A stretch of DNA of 64,000 bases from Henckelia pumila (GCF_033568475.1 NW_027331833.1:1736001-1800000); one strand, 5' to 3'; counted from the stretch's first letter, positions 12,902 to 24,700 are shown. The notes: a model not told the origin generated them from the sequence alone. Numbers and translations: made by a program.

Positions 12902-13963
12902 TTAATCAATATCTTCGAAATCATTCAAAAAGTAGGCAGCATCTAAATTCATTGAACCACTTGTATGGTCAATGTTTTCAGTAAAATTGGTCTCTTTTTC
13001 TTTCCCCTTTATTGAATCTTTATAGAGCTTACACAGATGCTCAGGGGCTCGACAAGTTCTTGACCAATGTCCTGGAGTGCCACATCTATAACAAACACTC
13101 TCAGTTCTTTTTGGATGATTTTCATTTTCACCCGTATTATCATGCTGCCTCTTTTGTGGGTGGTTCGTGACGTTCCTTTGAGATGAGTTATTGAAATAAC
13201 TATCTCTTTTATTTTCAAATCCACGGCCTCGACCACGACCGCGATCATTTCTACGCCCACGTCCACGCCCACGTCCTCGTCCACGACCTCGACCAAAATC
13301 TTGTCTATATCTTTGATTTTGGTTTTCATTTTTACTTACGACATTTGCTTCAGGAAATGCCGTTGAACCAGTAGGTCTGGACTGATGATTTCTCATGAGC
13401 AATTCATTATTCTTTTCCGCCACGAGTAAACATGCGATGAGTTCTGAGTATCTTGAAAATCCACGCACTCTATATTGCTGTTGTAGAGTTATATTTGATG
13501 CGTGGAATGTGGAAAATGTCTTTTCAAGCATTTCCATCTCAGTAATATTATGCCCACAAAATTTCAGCTGTGAGACAATTCGATACATCGCAGAATTATA
13601 ATCACTCACCTTTTTAAAATCTTGGAATCTTAAAGTATTCCATTCATCTCGTGCGGTCGGAAGTATAACTTCCCGTATATGCTCAAAACGTTCTTTTAAC
13701 CCTTTCCACAAAATCATTGGGTCTTTTTCGGTCAAATATTCACATTTCAACCCCTCATCAAGATGTCTGCGTAAAAATATCATCGCTTTTGCTTTATCTT
13801 GTGAGGATGATATGTTATTTTCTTTGATAGTTTCGTTAAGACCCAATGACTCGAGATGCATTTCTACATCGAGGGTCCATGGCATATAATTCTTTCCGGT
13901 TATATCAAGTGCAATGAATTCGAGTTTCGCCAAGTTCGACATGGTGGTACTAGAAAATAACAA
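12902..13963 (-). CDS. gag: Copia gag (UBN2-type capsid/nucleocapsid)
   Basis: 353 codons, starting just inside the leader. The N-terminal DITGKNYMPWTLDVEMHL and the WKGLKERFEH region are typical of plant copia gag (UBN2 family). The C-terminal part has a long Arg/Gly repeat (RGRGRGRGRG...) and one CCHC zinc knuckle (CYRCGTPGHWSRTC) for RNA binding. It ends at TAA in 12902-12904 before the pol ORF. The RG-rich run comes from a near-perfect 6-bp repeat at about 13230-13310. Confidence 0.93.
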   Translation of the reverse strand: MLFSSTTMSNLAKLEFIALDITGKNYMPWTLDVEMHLESLGLNETIKENNISSSQDKAKAMIFLRRHLDEGLKCEYLTEKDPMILWKGLKERFEHIREVILPTARDEWNTLRFQDFKKVSDYNSAMYRIVSQLKFCGHNITEMEMLEKTFSTFHASNITLQQQYRVRGFSRYSELIACLLVAEKNNELLMRNHQSRPTGSTAFPEANVVSKNENQNQRYRQDFGRGRGRGRGRGRGRRNDRGRGRGRGFENKRDSYFNNSSQRNVTNHPQKRQHDNTGENENHPKRTESVCYRCGTPGHWSRTCRAPEHLCKLYKDSIKGKEKETNFTENIDHTSGSMNLDAAYFLNDFEDID

Positions 13964-14355
13964 TGCATTTTATTAGTTAATTTCCATAAATATGACAATA
14001 CAAAATAATGGAAGAACGTAAATTACAAGTGCGTATACAAATAGAGAAAAAATATGTGTTGGAAAATCGCTGGTGAGTAAAAGACTCGTGAGCATGATGA
14101 TCATAGTCGTTATGAAAAATATCCTTATAAATGTCATCATCTTCATCTTCGAAAAAATCGAGGATAAAATATTTTGAGAGAAAGAATGAATTTGGTGTGA
14201 TTGAAAATGAGTTTGAGTGAACATATTTATAGGGCAAAAACTACCCGTTTTGTTACCGTTTGTGACCGTTGGGGGTAAAGAAAAAATTGAGTATGTGTTG
14301 AATAAAAATTCGTGATAATCATGTAATGCATATAATGATAATCATAATTAAATAA

Positions 14356-14665
14356 TTATGTATATCATATCACATTATTATAAGGTCAGTGTCGTAGACA
14401 GCCTTTTATATAATGTTGTGAAATTATACCAATATAGTTAGTATAAAGTCAGGTATAGTATATCATATCACATTATTATAAGATCGGTGTCGTAGACAAC
14501 CTTTTATATAATAACATGAGATTATACAAATATGGTTAGTATATAAATACACAATAATATATATCATATCACGTTATTATAAGGTCAGTGTCATAGACAA
14601 CCTTTTATATAATAACATGAAATATATATTAATATAGTTAATATATATATACATAATAAATATAT
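14356..14665 (-). repeat. Three tandem ~103-bp repeats in the copia leader
   Basis: The block TATCATATCACATTATTATA ... AGGTCAGTGTCGTAGACA ... CTTTTATATAAT occurs three times, starting near 14356, 14459 and 14559, between the 5' LTR and gag. A fourth, shorter start (TATATCACGTTATT) follows at about 14662. Tandem repeats in the leader are common where packaging or promoter signals have been amplified; the role here is not shown. Confidence 0.8.
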
Positions 14666-14920
14666 ATCACGTTATTGTTTAAAAACCTTAGAGGCTTTTA
14701 TACTTGTCGTATCCCTTACCGGGAGTGTGGGATGTCGTCTTAACATCCTCCCAGGATTTATAACAAGTTTTGAAAAAAACTTATTTTTTCATAACATGAT
14801 ATTATATATTAATATATACACAATAAAAATATATAAACAGTAAAATAAAAATTCTTACTTGTTGAATATTTTTGACTTCTTCTTGTATTTTGGAGCGTCG
14901 GAAAATATAGAGAACCTTCG

Positions 14921-14939
14921 AGCGATCGTGCTGATAACG
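14921..14939 (-). promoter_or_regulatory. Primer-binding site of the copia element
   Basis: Directly inside the 5' LTR the minus strand reads CGTTATCAGCACGATCG. The TATCAG core resembles the initiator-Met-tRNA site TGGTATCAGAGC, but the match is only partial. The position fixes it as the priming site. Confidence 0.6.
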
Positions 14940-15221
14940 TGTTGTGAAAAAGTAAAAATTTACGGTAAAAAGTAAAAACTCAAAAACTCAAAATTTATCA
15001 AATTCTACACTTTATAAAATTTTTCTCTCTTCACAATTGTGTTTTTCTACACAAATGGAGAGACCTATTTATAGATCTCAATTGGAGATTAGTCAAAAAT
15101 TAATACATCATTAATTACATCATCACACACTAATTTTCAATATTTTACAACTCAATTTTCAACTTTCAACCTTCAACATTCAACAATAAATAATAATATA
15201 TATTTATATATATTTTCAACA
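14940..15221 (-). repeat. 5' LTR of the copia element
   Basis: 282 bp, one visible difference from the 3' LTR. TATA box CTATAAATAGG on the minus strand at about 15064-15074. Confidence 0.95.
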
Positions 15222-15614
15222 TATATATATATATATATATATTATAAATTATTTTGATATATATATAATCAACTAACTAAATGTATTTGGAATTATATAC
15301 GCAATCAAACTTAATTGAATCAAAGATATATATATATATATATATAATCAACTAACTAAATGTATTTGGAATTATATACGCAATCAATCTTGAATCAAAC
15401 TCATAAAACACATTTTTGCCAACAAAATAAAAAATCAATATTAGGAAGTCAAAATCCAATCAACTTTCACGTTAATCAGATACAAGATTTATATTAAGAA
15501 ACGGATGAAATAAATATCAAAGTAAATATCAGTTGGAAGCTAATAATGCTTTCCATGCATACTTTATCAAACACAAGAGCCTCTCCACAATGGAGTTATC
15601 AAATCATGAACATC
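15222..15614. other. AT-rich spacer with a direct repeat
   Basis: A unit containing AATCAACTAACTAAATGTAT and TATACGCAATCAA occurs twice (about 15265-15315 and 15345-15390), each preceded by a (TA)n tract. No gene seen. Confidence 0.6.
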
Positions 15615-16195
15615 TTATACATGAGCCACATGCATAGTACATTCCAGTACACCGTAGTTGGCCACGGGATCGAACGAGTACGTCTTCTGAACGTAACGTC
15701 CAAGAGCCATGGCGAAAGCACCGGTGCCACCAACAATAGCTAATTCTCTCTTGGTATCTTTTATTTGGTTTCTTCCCAAAATGTGTAGTGTGCTTCCATT
15801 ATATTTACCTGCAGTGAAGACAATGTTCAGATTCAAAGTATACGCCAAATGTCGGAGATCGGAGGAGGCGATAGTCCCTTAAATCCGACCTAATTCCTTG
15901 GAACTATGATGGGGTTCTTGGGTTATCTTATCATCCAGGACCATAACTTGTCCGAAAGATGTGGATGAAGTAGATGTCAAGGTGGATCGAGCCACCTCGT
16001 AGACGGTGGCGTTCGGATGGCTCAACGCGTCTTGAATGTAGAAATGAAGCTTGGCTACCTCTCCTTGCCTCTGCATAGTCTTTGGAACCATTCTTCCTCT
16101 TCTCTATCGGTAACATTTGAAGTAGCCATACTTGGAAGAGCAATGATGATCAGTAAGAAACAAAAGTTCAACACAAATACACCAAGATTTCTCAT
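15615..16195 (-). pseudogene. Dirigent-like protein, copy 1 (frameshift and nonsense)
   Basis: Start at 16195 gives a hydrophobic signal peptide (MRNLGVFVLNFCFLLIIIAL), followed by KLHFYIQDAL, a dirigent core (GTIASSDLR, TLNLNIVFTAGKYNGSTL, GGTGAFAMA.GRYVQKTYSF) and a normal C-terminus ending AHV-TAA at 15615. Two lesions separate the frames: a 1-bp deletion next to GGCTACC at about 16056-16062, and a CAA-to-TAA change in ELGRI-stop at about 15880. Dirigent proteins are secreted beta-barrels that steer stereochemistry in lignan or terpenoid coupling. The lesions differ from those of copy 2, so the two died independently. Confidence 0.85.
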
Positions 16196-16290
16196 ATTTT
16201 CTATAGACCAATAAGGTGTTAAATTACTCTTTAATTAAAGTATTGTGTCTGAATGATTTTGAGTTTGAGGTAATTGATTGGCTATTTGGC

Positions 16291-16302
16291 TGATTTTATA
16301 GG
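16291..16302 (-). promoter_or_regulatory. TATA box of dirigent copy 1
   Basis: CCTATAAAATCA on the minus strand, about 100 nt upstream of the ATG at 16195. The sister copy has CCTATAAATATCA at the equivalent place (59531-59543), and the flanks are conserved to about 16560. Confidence 0.6.
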
Positions 16303-16844
16303 AGAATTTGCTTAGCTAATGATATGATACTTAAATGGTTGCATGGCCAAATGAGATCAACTTGTATATTATTATATTTCAAAGAATATATTGAATATAA
16401 TTGGACCAAATCAACACTTTGTCCGGTGAAGATGTGTGTGAATATTGATGACGATGATGAATTTTTTAATTTAATTTAAAATCCTAAATCCGACAATATC
16501 CAATAATGTTCCAACATACTTTTGATCCTTGTTGCCGGCGAAAAGTCTGGAACTGAAAGTACTTGTCAAGTGTTGACTTGTTATGGGGCAAAACCAATAG
16601 TAATCATTTTGGGTCTGGTTAAGTGCAGAATTATTTTGTTTGGGTCCTCTTATCGAATTATCTCGTTTAAAATAGTGTTTTAAAGGTTACAAACACTCAT
16701 TTAGGTGCATGGTCTACATTTACTAGAGGAAAGTGCGGAACTTTAATGTTACTGTAATTAGCTACCGGTACTTAAACCTAAATATAAATTCTTTCTTAGT
16801 TCCTTGTCAAAAAAAATATTTTTTAAACTCTCTGGTTCCACATA

Positions 16845-17395
16845 ATTATTTCGGATGAAATTCAGTACAAAACGTTGAAAATATGGTACAAATACATGAT
16901 AATTAAGTATCAGCGGTTTCAAACCTCGTACAAATGTATGATTTTTGAGTACTTAAATATGTAAATATTAATGACTAATTGTCTTCTTTGGAGGAAAATC
17001 GGTACAAAATAACAGAAATACGGTACTATATATTATATGATATTTGAGTATCAATGTGTTATCAAATCTGGTACAAATGTATGATTTTTGAGTACTCAAA
17101 TATGTAATTAAATATTGATATTAATGACCCATTGTCTTCTTTGGAGGAAAATCGATACAAAATATAAGAAATACGTACGGTACTATTATATGATATTTGA
17201 GTATCCAATATGTTAGATCTGGTACAAATATATGATTTTTGAGTATTGAGAAAATATTGATATTAATGACACATTTATATTATTTGGATGGAAATCAGTA
17301 CAAAACATTGAAAATATGATATTAATATATGATTTTTGAGTACCAAATGTGTTAGATCTGATACAAATTTATGATTTTTGAGTATTCAAACAGAT
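16845..17395. repeat. Four degenerate tandem repeats with GGTACAAA/GAGTACT motifs
   Basis: Units of roughly 140-180 bp contain GGTACAAATGTATGATTTTT, GAGTACTCAAATATG and CTTTGGAGGAAAATCG. The motifs are reverse complements of words in the large array at 18.8-23.7 kb (for example GTACC and TTGTACT), which suggests related sequence in the opposite orientation. Confidence 0.65.
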
Positions 17396-18816
17396 GTTGC
17401 AACTTCATATAATTAAAAAATATGTTCAAGTTTTATACTCAAAACTTATGTTTTTATACTCGATCTTGAATAATTAGTGTTTGAATATCATGTGTTTCCA
17501 GATTAGTGAGGTAGTGAGTATTGTGGCCTAATTATAGCAAGTAATCATAACCAATTGAAAATCTCAAATGAAATATTGCTACGTAAAGTATTTTTGGGTT
17601 TTATTAAGGGCAAATTGCCTTAAAATCTCCATACACAAACATAAATTTGTCAATAGTCCCTGTGTCAGAAAACATATATTCCAACTCCCTGACCCCACAC
17701 ATTGATTTATTTTAACTCCCTAACAACTCTAAAATACTAAAATACCCTTATTTGAAACGTGATATGCATGTGATTTTTCTTCTTCATCGTGACTGCTCCA
17801 CTCTTATTTCATTACTCATCTCTATCATATTTTTCCTTTACCCATGAAACATCTTTGTACAAATTAACTATCTTCGTGTTCATCTACAAAAATTTTATCT
17901 CAGTTTTTATTTTTTTTAAAAAAAAAATTCACTATTCCCAAAACCATTTTATCATACACATCCATGTTCTTCTTCTCTGGAATCATGGTTGATTTATAAA
18001 GAAAATATTCTAATCAACAATCCTTATCTATATCAAAGATTTTCCCCAAAATTTATGCTCAGATTAGCGAGACAACCATGGTAACTATCGTAAATATTTC
18101 AAATATTTGATAACAAATGCAAACTAAATAAATTTTGAAAAATTAGAATTTTTAGACTTTGTTGCGTGTTTTTCATTTTTAAATAAATATTTTGTGTAAT
18201 TAGTTAGAATATGATAGATAGGTTCTCGCATTGGCATATCAACTTATATGCCTACTAGTTGTTCGTATAAATGCTGCAAAAAAAAGAAAAGAAAAAGTAA
18301 GAGCCCATGCCGACTAGTTGTTCGTATAAATGCTGCAAAAAAATTTGAACATGAGCAAATATGTATGTACGTAATAGACATTTGATACACAAAATTTTTT
18401 ACATTGTTTCTTTGTGTGTGTATGCACATACTTTAATTGTGACTCAAAATCAAAATTTAAATTACTAAATCAAAATGTTTTGTTGCTAACCTAATAAATT
18501 GACCACATGTCCAATTTAAGGTTGGTTGGTCATTGGTCAAGAAGTTATTCATCATCTCATAATTTTGTGTATTGAATTATTAAAAAGATTGACCCAAAAT
18601 TCATCATCACACAAATCCATGTATGCAAAAAGAAATAAAGAATTTGCAAGATGTCGCAATTAATTTTTTGAGTTCTTCTGTACTTATCGTGAACCTAAAG
18701 TATTTTATATCTAATTTATTTTCGTAAACAGGAAAAAATAATGATAAAGTCGCAAAAAGAATGAGTGGGATTATGGAGAAGATGCACACGATCCATAATC
18801 ATTTTTTGTACCTGAT

Positions 18817-19200
18817 TATGTGCCCAGTTCTCAACGTTTTGTACTTATTTGGTTTGTGATTGTCTCAAATTTGGGTACTTTTGTGTCAAAAGTTAGCTAT
18901 CTTGTATCAATAATTTGGTTGATAGTGTTTTATTGCGAAAAGTTTAAAACAATGATAAGAAGTTCTTTTTCATTACTCATATTTATTGATTAATTAAAAG
19001 TTTTTAAAAGAAGTGCTCGTTGTTCCCCTAAGTTTATGTGTTCAGTTCTCAATGTTTTATACTTAATTGGGTCCTTATTGTCCCAAATTTGGGTAAATTT
19101 GTGCCAAAAGTAAGCTATTTTGTTACAATAATTAAGTTGATTGTGTCTTGTTGCGAAAAGATAAAAATGATACTCAGAAGTTCTTTTTCATTGCTCTTAT
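18817..19200. repeat. Two direct repeats of about 218 bp
   Basis: GTGCCCAGTTCTCAACGTTT...TTGCGAAAAG...TTCTTTTTCATTACTC at 18817 recurs from about 19035 as GTGTTCAGTTCTCAATGTTT. These are the left end of the array. Confidence 0.75.
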
Positions 19201-19980
19201 ATATTATTAATTGTACTATACTCATGTATACATTTTACTCTATAACAAAACCATTATACTCAATCTGATCGATTTTGTACCTCGATAATGTCACACTATA
19301 ATTTCATCCGGCAAATAAGTTGTGTTCATTATATTGGTTAATATGGACTCACTTTGGGTTTGTGCTCGATCTACAAAATATTGTACTCTACTCATGGTAC
19401 ATTGTACTCTAGTACAAAACCATTGCACTCAATCTGATCGATTTTGTACCTGACAATGTCACACTATAACTTCATTTGAAACAAAAATTGTGTTCATTAT
19501 CTTGGTTAATATGGACTCACTTTGGGTTTGTGCTCGATCTACAATATATTGTACTATAATCATTTTCACATTGTACTCTATTACAAAACCATTGTACTCA
19601 ATCTGGCCGATTTTGTACCTCGGCAATGTCACATTATAACTTCATCCGCCAGATATATTGTGTTCATTATCTTGGTTAATATGGACTCACTCTAAGTTTG
19701 TGCTCGATCTACAATATAGTGTACTCTACGAATGGTATATTGTACCTATTACAAAAAATATTGTACTCAATCTGATCGATTTTGTACCTCGACAATGTCA
19801 CACTATAACTTCATTCGAAAAAGTAATTTTGTTCATTATCTTGGTTAATATGGACTCACTTTGGTTTCTGCTATATCTACAATATATTGTACTCTACTCA
19901 TGTATACATTGTACTCTATTACAAAACCATTGTACTCAATCTGATCGATTTTGTACCTCGATATTGTCACACTATAAAAA
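19200..19980. repeat. 169-bp tandem satellite, about 4.5 units
   Basis: The word GATTTTGTACCTCG (or a variant) falls at 19271, 19440, 19609, 19778 and 19947, giving a spacing of 169 bp each time. Each unit contains TTGTACTC words, TCACACTATAACTTCAT and TATGGACTCACTTTGG. Confidence 0.9.
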
Positions 19981-21874
19981 CTAATGTACTCAATCTGAAC
20001 TTGTTTATACTCGATAATTTCGCTAGTTGTCCCTCACAAAATAAGATATTAGCTCGATCAATTATTTGAATCGATATGTTGAAATTTACCTTGCAATAAA
20101 ATCTTGTACATTTTAGATGCTGGTGTATATCACATCAAGTGATGGTACTATATAATGGTAATATTTCTTCAACATTACTAGTTAAATATTGTATCTTATA
20201 TAGATTTATCTCTATTGATGTTCTTGTGTCCATGATATCTTGAAGTTTTTAGATGTTTACTGACCATTATTTTGTACCTCAACAATGTCACACTATAACT
20301 TCCTCTGGAAAAGAAATTGTGTTCCTTATATTGGTTAATATGGGCTCACTCTACATTGTGCTAGATCAAAGACAGATTGTACTCAATTCATGTGTACGGT
20401 GTGCTCGATTTAAAAACTAATGTACTCAATCTGATCTTTTTTGTACTCGATAATTTCTCTAGTTGTCCCTCACAAAATAAGATATTAGCTTGATCAATTA
20501 CCTGTATGAATATGTTGGAATTTACCTTGTAACAAGATCTTGTACATTTTAGATGCTGATGTATATCACATCAAGTGATGGTAGTCTATAATGGTATTCT
20601 TTCCTCAACATTACTATTGAAATATTGTAACTTATATAGATTTTTCTCTATTGAATTTCTTGTGTCCATGATATCTTGAAGTTTTTGGATGTTTACTGAT
20701 CATTATTTTGTACCTAAAAAATGTCACACTATAACGTCATCCGAAAATCAATTGTTCACCTTATCTTGGTTAATATGGACTCACTATACCATGTGCTCGA
20801 TCGACGACATATTGTACTCAATGCATGTGTACGTTGTTCTCGATTTAAAAATGAATGTACTCAATCTGATCTTGTTTGTACTCAATAATTTCTCTAGTTG
20901 TCCCTCACGAAATAAGATATTAGCTTGATCAATTATTTGTATAAATATGTTGGAATCTACATTGCAACAAGATCTTGTAAATTTTAGATGGTGGTGTATA
21001 TCACATCAAGTGATGGTACTATATAATGGTATTATTTCTTCAGCATTACTATTGAAATATTGTACCTCATATACATTCGTCTCTATTAAAGTTCTTGTGT
21101 CCATGATATCTTGAAGTTTTTGGATGTTTACTGACCATGATTTTGTACCTCGACATTGTCACACTATAACTTCATCCGAAAAAGCAATTGTGTTCATTAT
21201 CTTGGTTAATATGGACTCACTCTATATTGTGCTCGATCGAGGACATATTGTACTCAATGCATGTGTACAGTGTGCTCGATTTAAAAACTAATGTACTCAA
21301 TTTGATCTTGTTTGTACTCGATAACTTTTCTAGTTGTCCCTCACAAAATAAGATATTAGCTTGATCAATTATTTGTATCAATATGTTGAAATTTACCTTG
21401 CAACAAGATCTTGTACATTTGAGATGGTGGTGTATATCACATCAAGTGATGATACTATATAATGGTATTCTTTCTTCAGCATTACTATTGAAATATTGTA
21501 TCTCATATAAATTCATCTCCATCGAAGTTTTTGTGTCCATGATATCTTGAAGTTTTTGAATGTTTACTGAGCTTGATTTTGTACCTCGACATTGTCACAC
21601 TATAACTTCATCCGAAAAAACAATTGAGTTCCTTATCTTGGTTAATATGGACTCACTCTACATTGTGCATGATCGATGACATATTTTACTCAATGCATGT
21701 GTACGGTGTGCTCGATTTGAAAACTATTATACTCAATCTGATCTTGTTTGTACTCGATAATAGTTGTCCCTCACAAAATAAGATATTAACTTGATCAATT
21801 ATTTGAATCAATATGTTGCAATTTACCATACAACAAGATCTTGTACATTTTAGATGTTGGTGTATATCACACTG
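19981..21874. repeat. 436-bp higher-order tandem repeat, four units and a part
   Basis: The start word CTAATGTACTCAATCTGA (or a variant) falls at 19981, 20417, 20852, 21288 and 21724, a spacing of 435-436 bp. Each unit consists of a segment related to the 169-bp monomer plus about 267 bp of new sequence (TTGTCCCTCACAAAATAAGA, ATCACATCAAGTGATG, CATGATATCTTGAAG). No ORF runs through it. Confidence 0.9.
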
Positions 21875-23650
21875 TTTTGTACCCAATCACGTTCATGCTC
21901 GTTGAAGACCACAATTTTCCTACTGAAAACTCAAATTTGATAATAATGTGCTCTATTGACTCAAATATGTGCTCTGTTTATACTTGAATGCAATGTTATT
22001 AAAATCGGACCGGACCGGCCGGTTCGACCGGGAACCGGTCGTCGGTCCGATCCGAAACTTCACTGGGAACTGGAAAACCGGTCCAACCGGTCAGAACCGG
22101 TCAAAACCGGCCAAGAATCGGTTGGACCGATCAATAACCGGAAAACCGGTTCAACTGGTTGAACCGGTTTTTCAAATTTTTTTTTTTGAAAATTTGAATT
22201 TTTTTATTTTAAAAACTTTAAATTTAATATATTTTTATATATATACATGATTATTTGGAATTTGTACTTCATTAAAAAATTATTTTAATAATTATTTATT
22301 TTTTAAAAATTAAATAATTAATTATTTAAATAATTTAGAAGTATAATTGACATTTTGAATATATTTAAATATTTATTTAGTTTTCAAACTATGATAAATA
22401 TATATATTTTTTGTCTATTTATATATATTTTTGAGTTTTTAAAATTTAAAATATATTATTTATTAGATTATATTATATAAACGGTTTTTCGGTTCGACCA
22501 TCCGGTTAAAACGGTCCGACCGGTTGGACCATTTTTTTAGATAGACCGGTTCGATCACCGGTCCGGTTATGAAAACACTGCTTGGATGTACTTGATTTAC
22601 ATACATATGTACTTGTCAATTGACATTAATATAGGTTTTTTTGTATAAATACTGAAACATGATAATTATGTGCTATATTATCCTCTTTACGTACCTTATT
22701 TGAATATTATTGTACTTTATTTACTTGAATATGTACCCTATTTAAGTGAGTAACTAAATCTTAGATTATACTTGTCATTTGATAAGTGAAACTTGTTTGA
22801 GTAGTTATACATAGTTTTAGTATCTCAAACATAATTTAACTTGCACTCCTAATGATTGGAATATTGGTGATCTCTATTTGAAATCATATCATGTAAACAT
22901 TACATAGACATTCATGGAGTACTTGCAAAAAGTTGATCACATGTTTGCTAATCTTAAACTATGTGCTTGTGCAGACATCTTATTAATAATTCAATATTTG
23001 AAACTACTATCTCAAATTATGTTTTGTACCCAATCACATTCATGCTCGGTGGAGACCAAAAATATTCAAATTTGACAATGATGTGCTCTGTTAACACTTA
23101 TATGTGCTATGTTTTACTTGGATGTACTTGATTTACTTACATCTGTACTTTATTTAAATTTTTCATTATTTGCTTGTCAATTAACATTAATATAGTTTTT
23201 TTGTTTAAATACTAAAACATGATAAATATGTATTATATTTACCTCTTTATGTATCTCATTTGAATATTATTGTACATTATTTACTTGAATATGTACTCTA
23301 TTTAAGTGAGTAATTAAATATTTTATTATACTTGTCATTTGATAAGTGAAAATCGTTTAAGTAGCTATTACATGGTTTTATTATCTCTAACATATATTAA
23401 CGTGCACTCCTAATTTTTGAGATATTGGTGATCTCTATATCAAGTCATATCATGTAAAAATTCCATAGATATCATGGACTACGCAAAAAAACCGATCACA
23501 TGTTTGTCCATCTTTCTATGTGCTTGCATTAATAATTCAATTTTTGAAAATAACTATCTCCAATGGTGTTTTGTACACAATCATGTTCATCTCGGTGGGG
23601 ACAACAATCATACCACCCAATCATGTTCATGTTCGTTGGCTTCATCTTTT
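21875..23650. repeat. ~548-bp direct repeats, two units and a part
   Basis: TTTTGTACCCAATCAC starts units at 21875 and 23023, with a partial third at 23569. Subtracting the 590-bp hAT insertion and its target duplication, the period is about 550 and then 546 bp. Confidence 0.8.
21991..22580. mobile_element. Non-autonomous hAT element, 590 bp, rich in GGTTCGACCGGT words
   Basis: The ends CAATGTTATTAAAATCGG and CCGGTTATGAAAACACTG are inverted repeats. Flanks are CTTGAATG (21983-21990) and CTTGGATG (22581-22588), an 8-bp duplication with one mismatch. The next direct repeat unit (about 23115) has CTTGGATG once, with no insert. Both ends carry dense CCGGT/ACCGG clusters, possible transposase-binding sites; the middle is pure AT-rich filler. 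Confidence 0.85.
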
Positions 23651-24171
23651 TGCCAATTTTTTTCCCTAAAATAAAATGACATGTAACAAGATAGTAAAAA
23701 AAAAATTGGAAAAGAACATGATCATCCATTATTTAATCAATATTTTTGAAAAAACGGGAGAAGAACCATTGCAACAAAATCAACCATAATATGTGCAAAA
23801 ACCAAGTTCAGAGTTGAAAGAAGTTACAACAAAAATAATATCAAATTTTTGCTGCAAAATCACAATGAATTCAAGACTTCAATATTCGACCCATGAAATC
23901 ACTTCTTCACAATAAGACGACCAATTATCCGAGTCTGAAAATTAATTGAAATGAAACTTTAATGCTTTGACATAATGACAATCCTAAGAGAAGCAAGAAC
24001 AAATATTTATTAACTGGGGAATTTTCTTTCTATGAATTTTTTTGCTCAAATTTATTCAAAATATTGTGTTTATAATAAAAAACTAAGAAATAAATATTAA
24101 ATCATAGAAGATGTTCCCAATGATTTTAAATGTTTAAAAAGAATATTCAAAATCATTTATTCGGAGTTCCT

Positions 24172-24335
24172 TCATTTTCTTTTTCTAGAATCATCATAAT
24201 TTCCATCTTTAGATTCTAATGTCACGTTATTTGAAGTGCCACAAGCACTCGACACCGCTAAATCGTCTCTGCCGCTATTTCTCTTGTGATTCTTATCACT
24301 TTTGCAAATGTATATATCCCCGTGATTAATGTTGT
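24172..24335 (-). pseudogene. Exon-like open stretch, unrecognised
   Basis: About 50 sense codons (…HGDIYICKSDKNHKRNS…SRKRK) end at TGA in 24172-24174. The base composition (less AT-rich than its surroundings) and the polar, Lys/Arg-ending translation look coding. I do not recognise it. It lies inside the right end of the repeat block and could be a transposase tail. Confidence 0.3.
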
Positions 24336-24700
24336 TTTTAGGTTTGAGTTCATATGTTTAAGTGTTGTTTCATCATATTTCATTCTTATGATATGCAACC
24401 CATAATACACATCTCGTGAAAATTATGTGATGACACTGTGACGGTTTGGTGGTTGGAAGCACAAATAAATTGGGTAAAAAAGATTTTTTCAATATCAGAA
24501 GAAGAAGATTAAGTTACTTAAAAAAAAAAAAGAAAGGAAAGGGTATTGGAGGGTTTACACAAATATAGAAGGGCATTGTTGTATTTTAATAGGCTTTAGG
24601 GAGTTTAAACAAGGGCAACTTGTAGATAACTCCATAAATCAAACATAACTTTCAATTTACTCCCTATATTTATCTTTCCGAAAATGCCCTTTTCGTTATT

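Larger units (their letters stand above)
8868..15221 (-). mobile_element. Complete Ty1/copia LTR retrotransposon, 6354 bp
   Basis: Two 282-bp LTRs (TGTTGTG...TTTTCAACA on the plus strand) enclose, in minus-strand order, a leader with tandem repeats, gag, pol and a short purine-rich tract (CAAGGCGGAG) next to the left LTR. The two LTRs differ by one base that I can see (C/T in TTTTCAAyATTTT), so insertion was recent. The target is a (TA)n tract, with TATAT on both sides. Domain order protease-integrase-RT-RNase H defines copia. gag and pol are open from end to end, so the element may still be able to move. Confidence 0.95.
17597..24690. repeat. Repeat block of about 7 kb with inverted end similarity
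   Basis: The block begins GGGCAAATTGCC, with repeated AACTCCCT words and AAATACCCTT, and ends with inverted counterparts (AAGGGCATTG, TAGGGAGTTT, ACAAGGGCAACTTG) at 24570-24620. Between them lie three families of tandem repeats and one hAT insertion, listed separately. The layout suggests a single large non-autonomous element with degenerate long terminal inverted repeats, but I see no transposase and no clear target duplication. An exon-like stretch at 24172-24335 may be a leftover of its coding region. Confidence 0.45.

Noticed and set aside
13230-13310. Near-perfect 6-bp repeat that might be a satellite or CRISPR-like array
   Set aside because: It encodes the RG-rich nucleic-acid-binding tail of gag; CRISPR arrays are not expected in plant nuclear DNA and no spacers exist.
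13973-14237. Two hydrophobic minus-strand ORFs ahead of the copia gag
   Set aside because: They lie in the element's leader, overlap each other in two frames and have no family resemblance.
19038-20928. ORFs of 60-108 codons in the satellite arrays
   Set aside because: They repeat with the unit and shift at small indels; typical chance frames in repeats.
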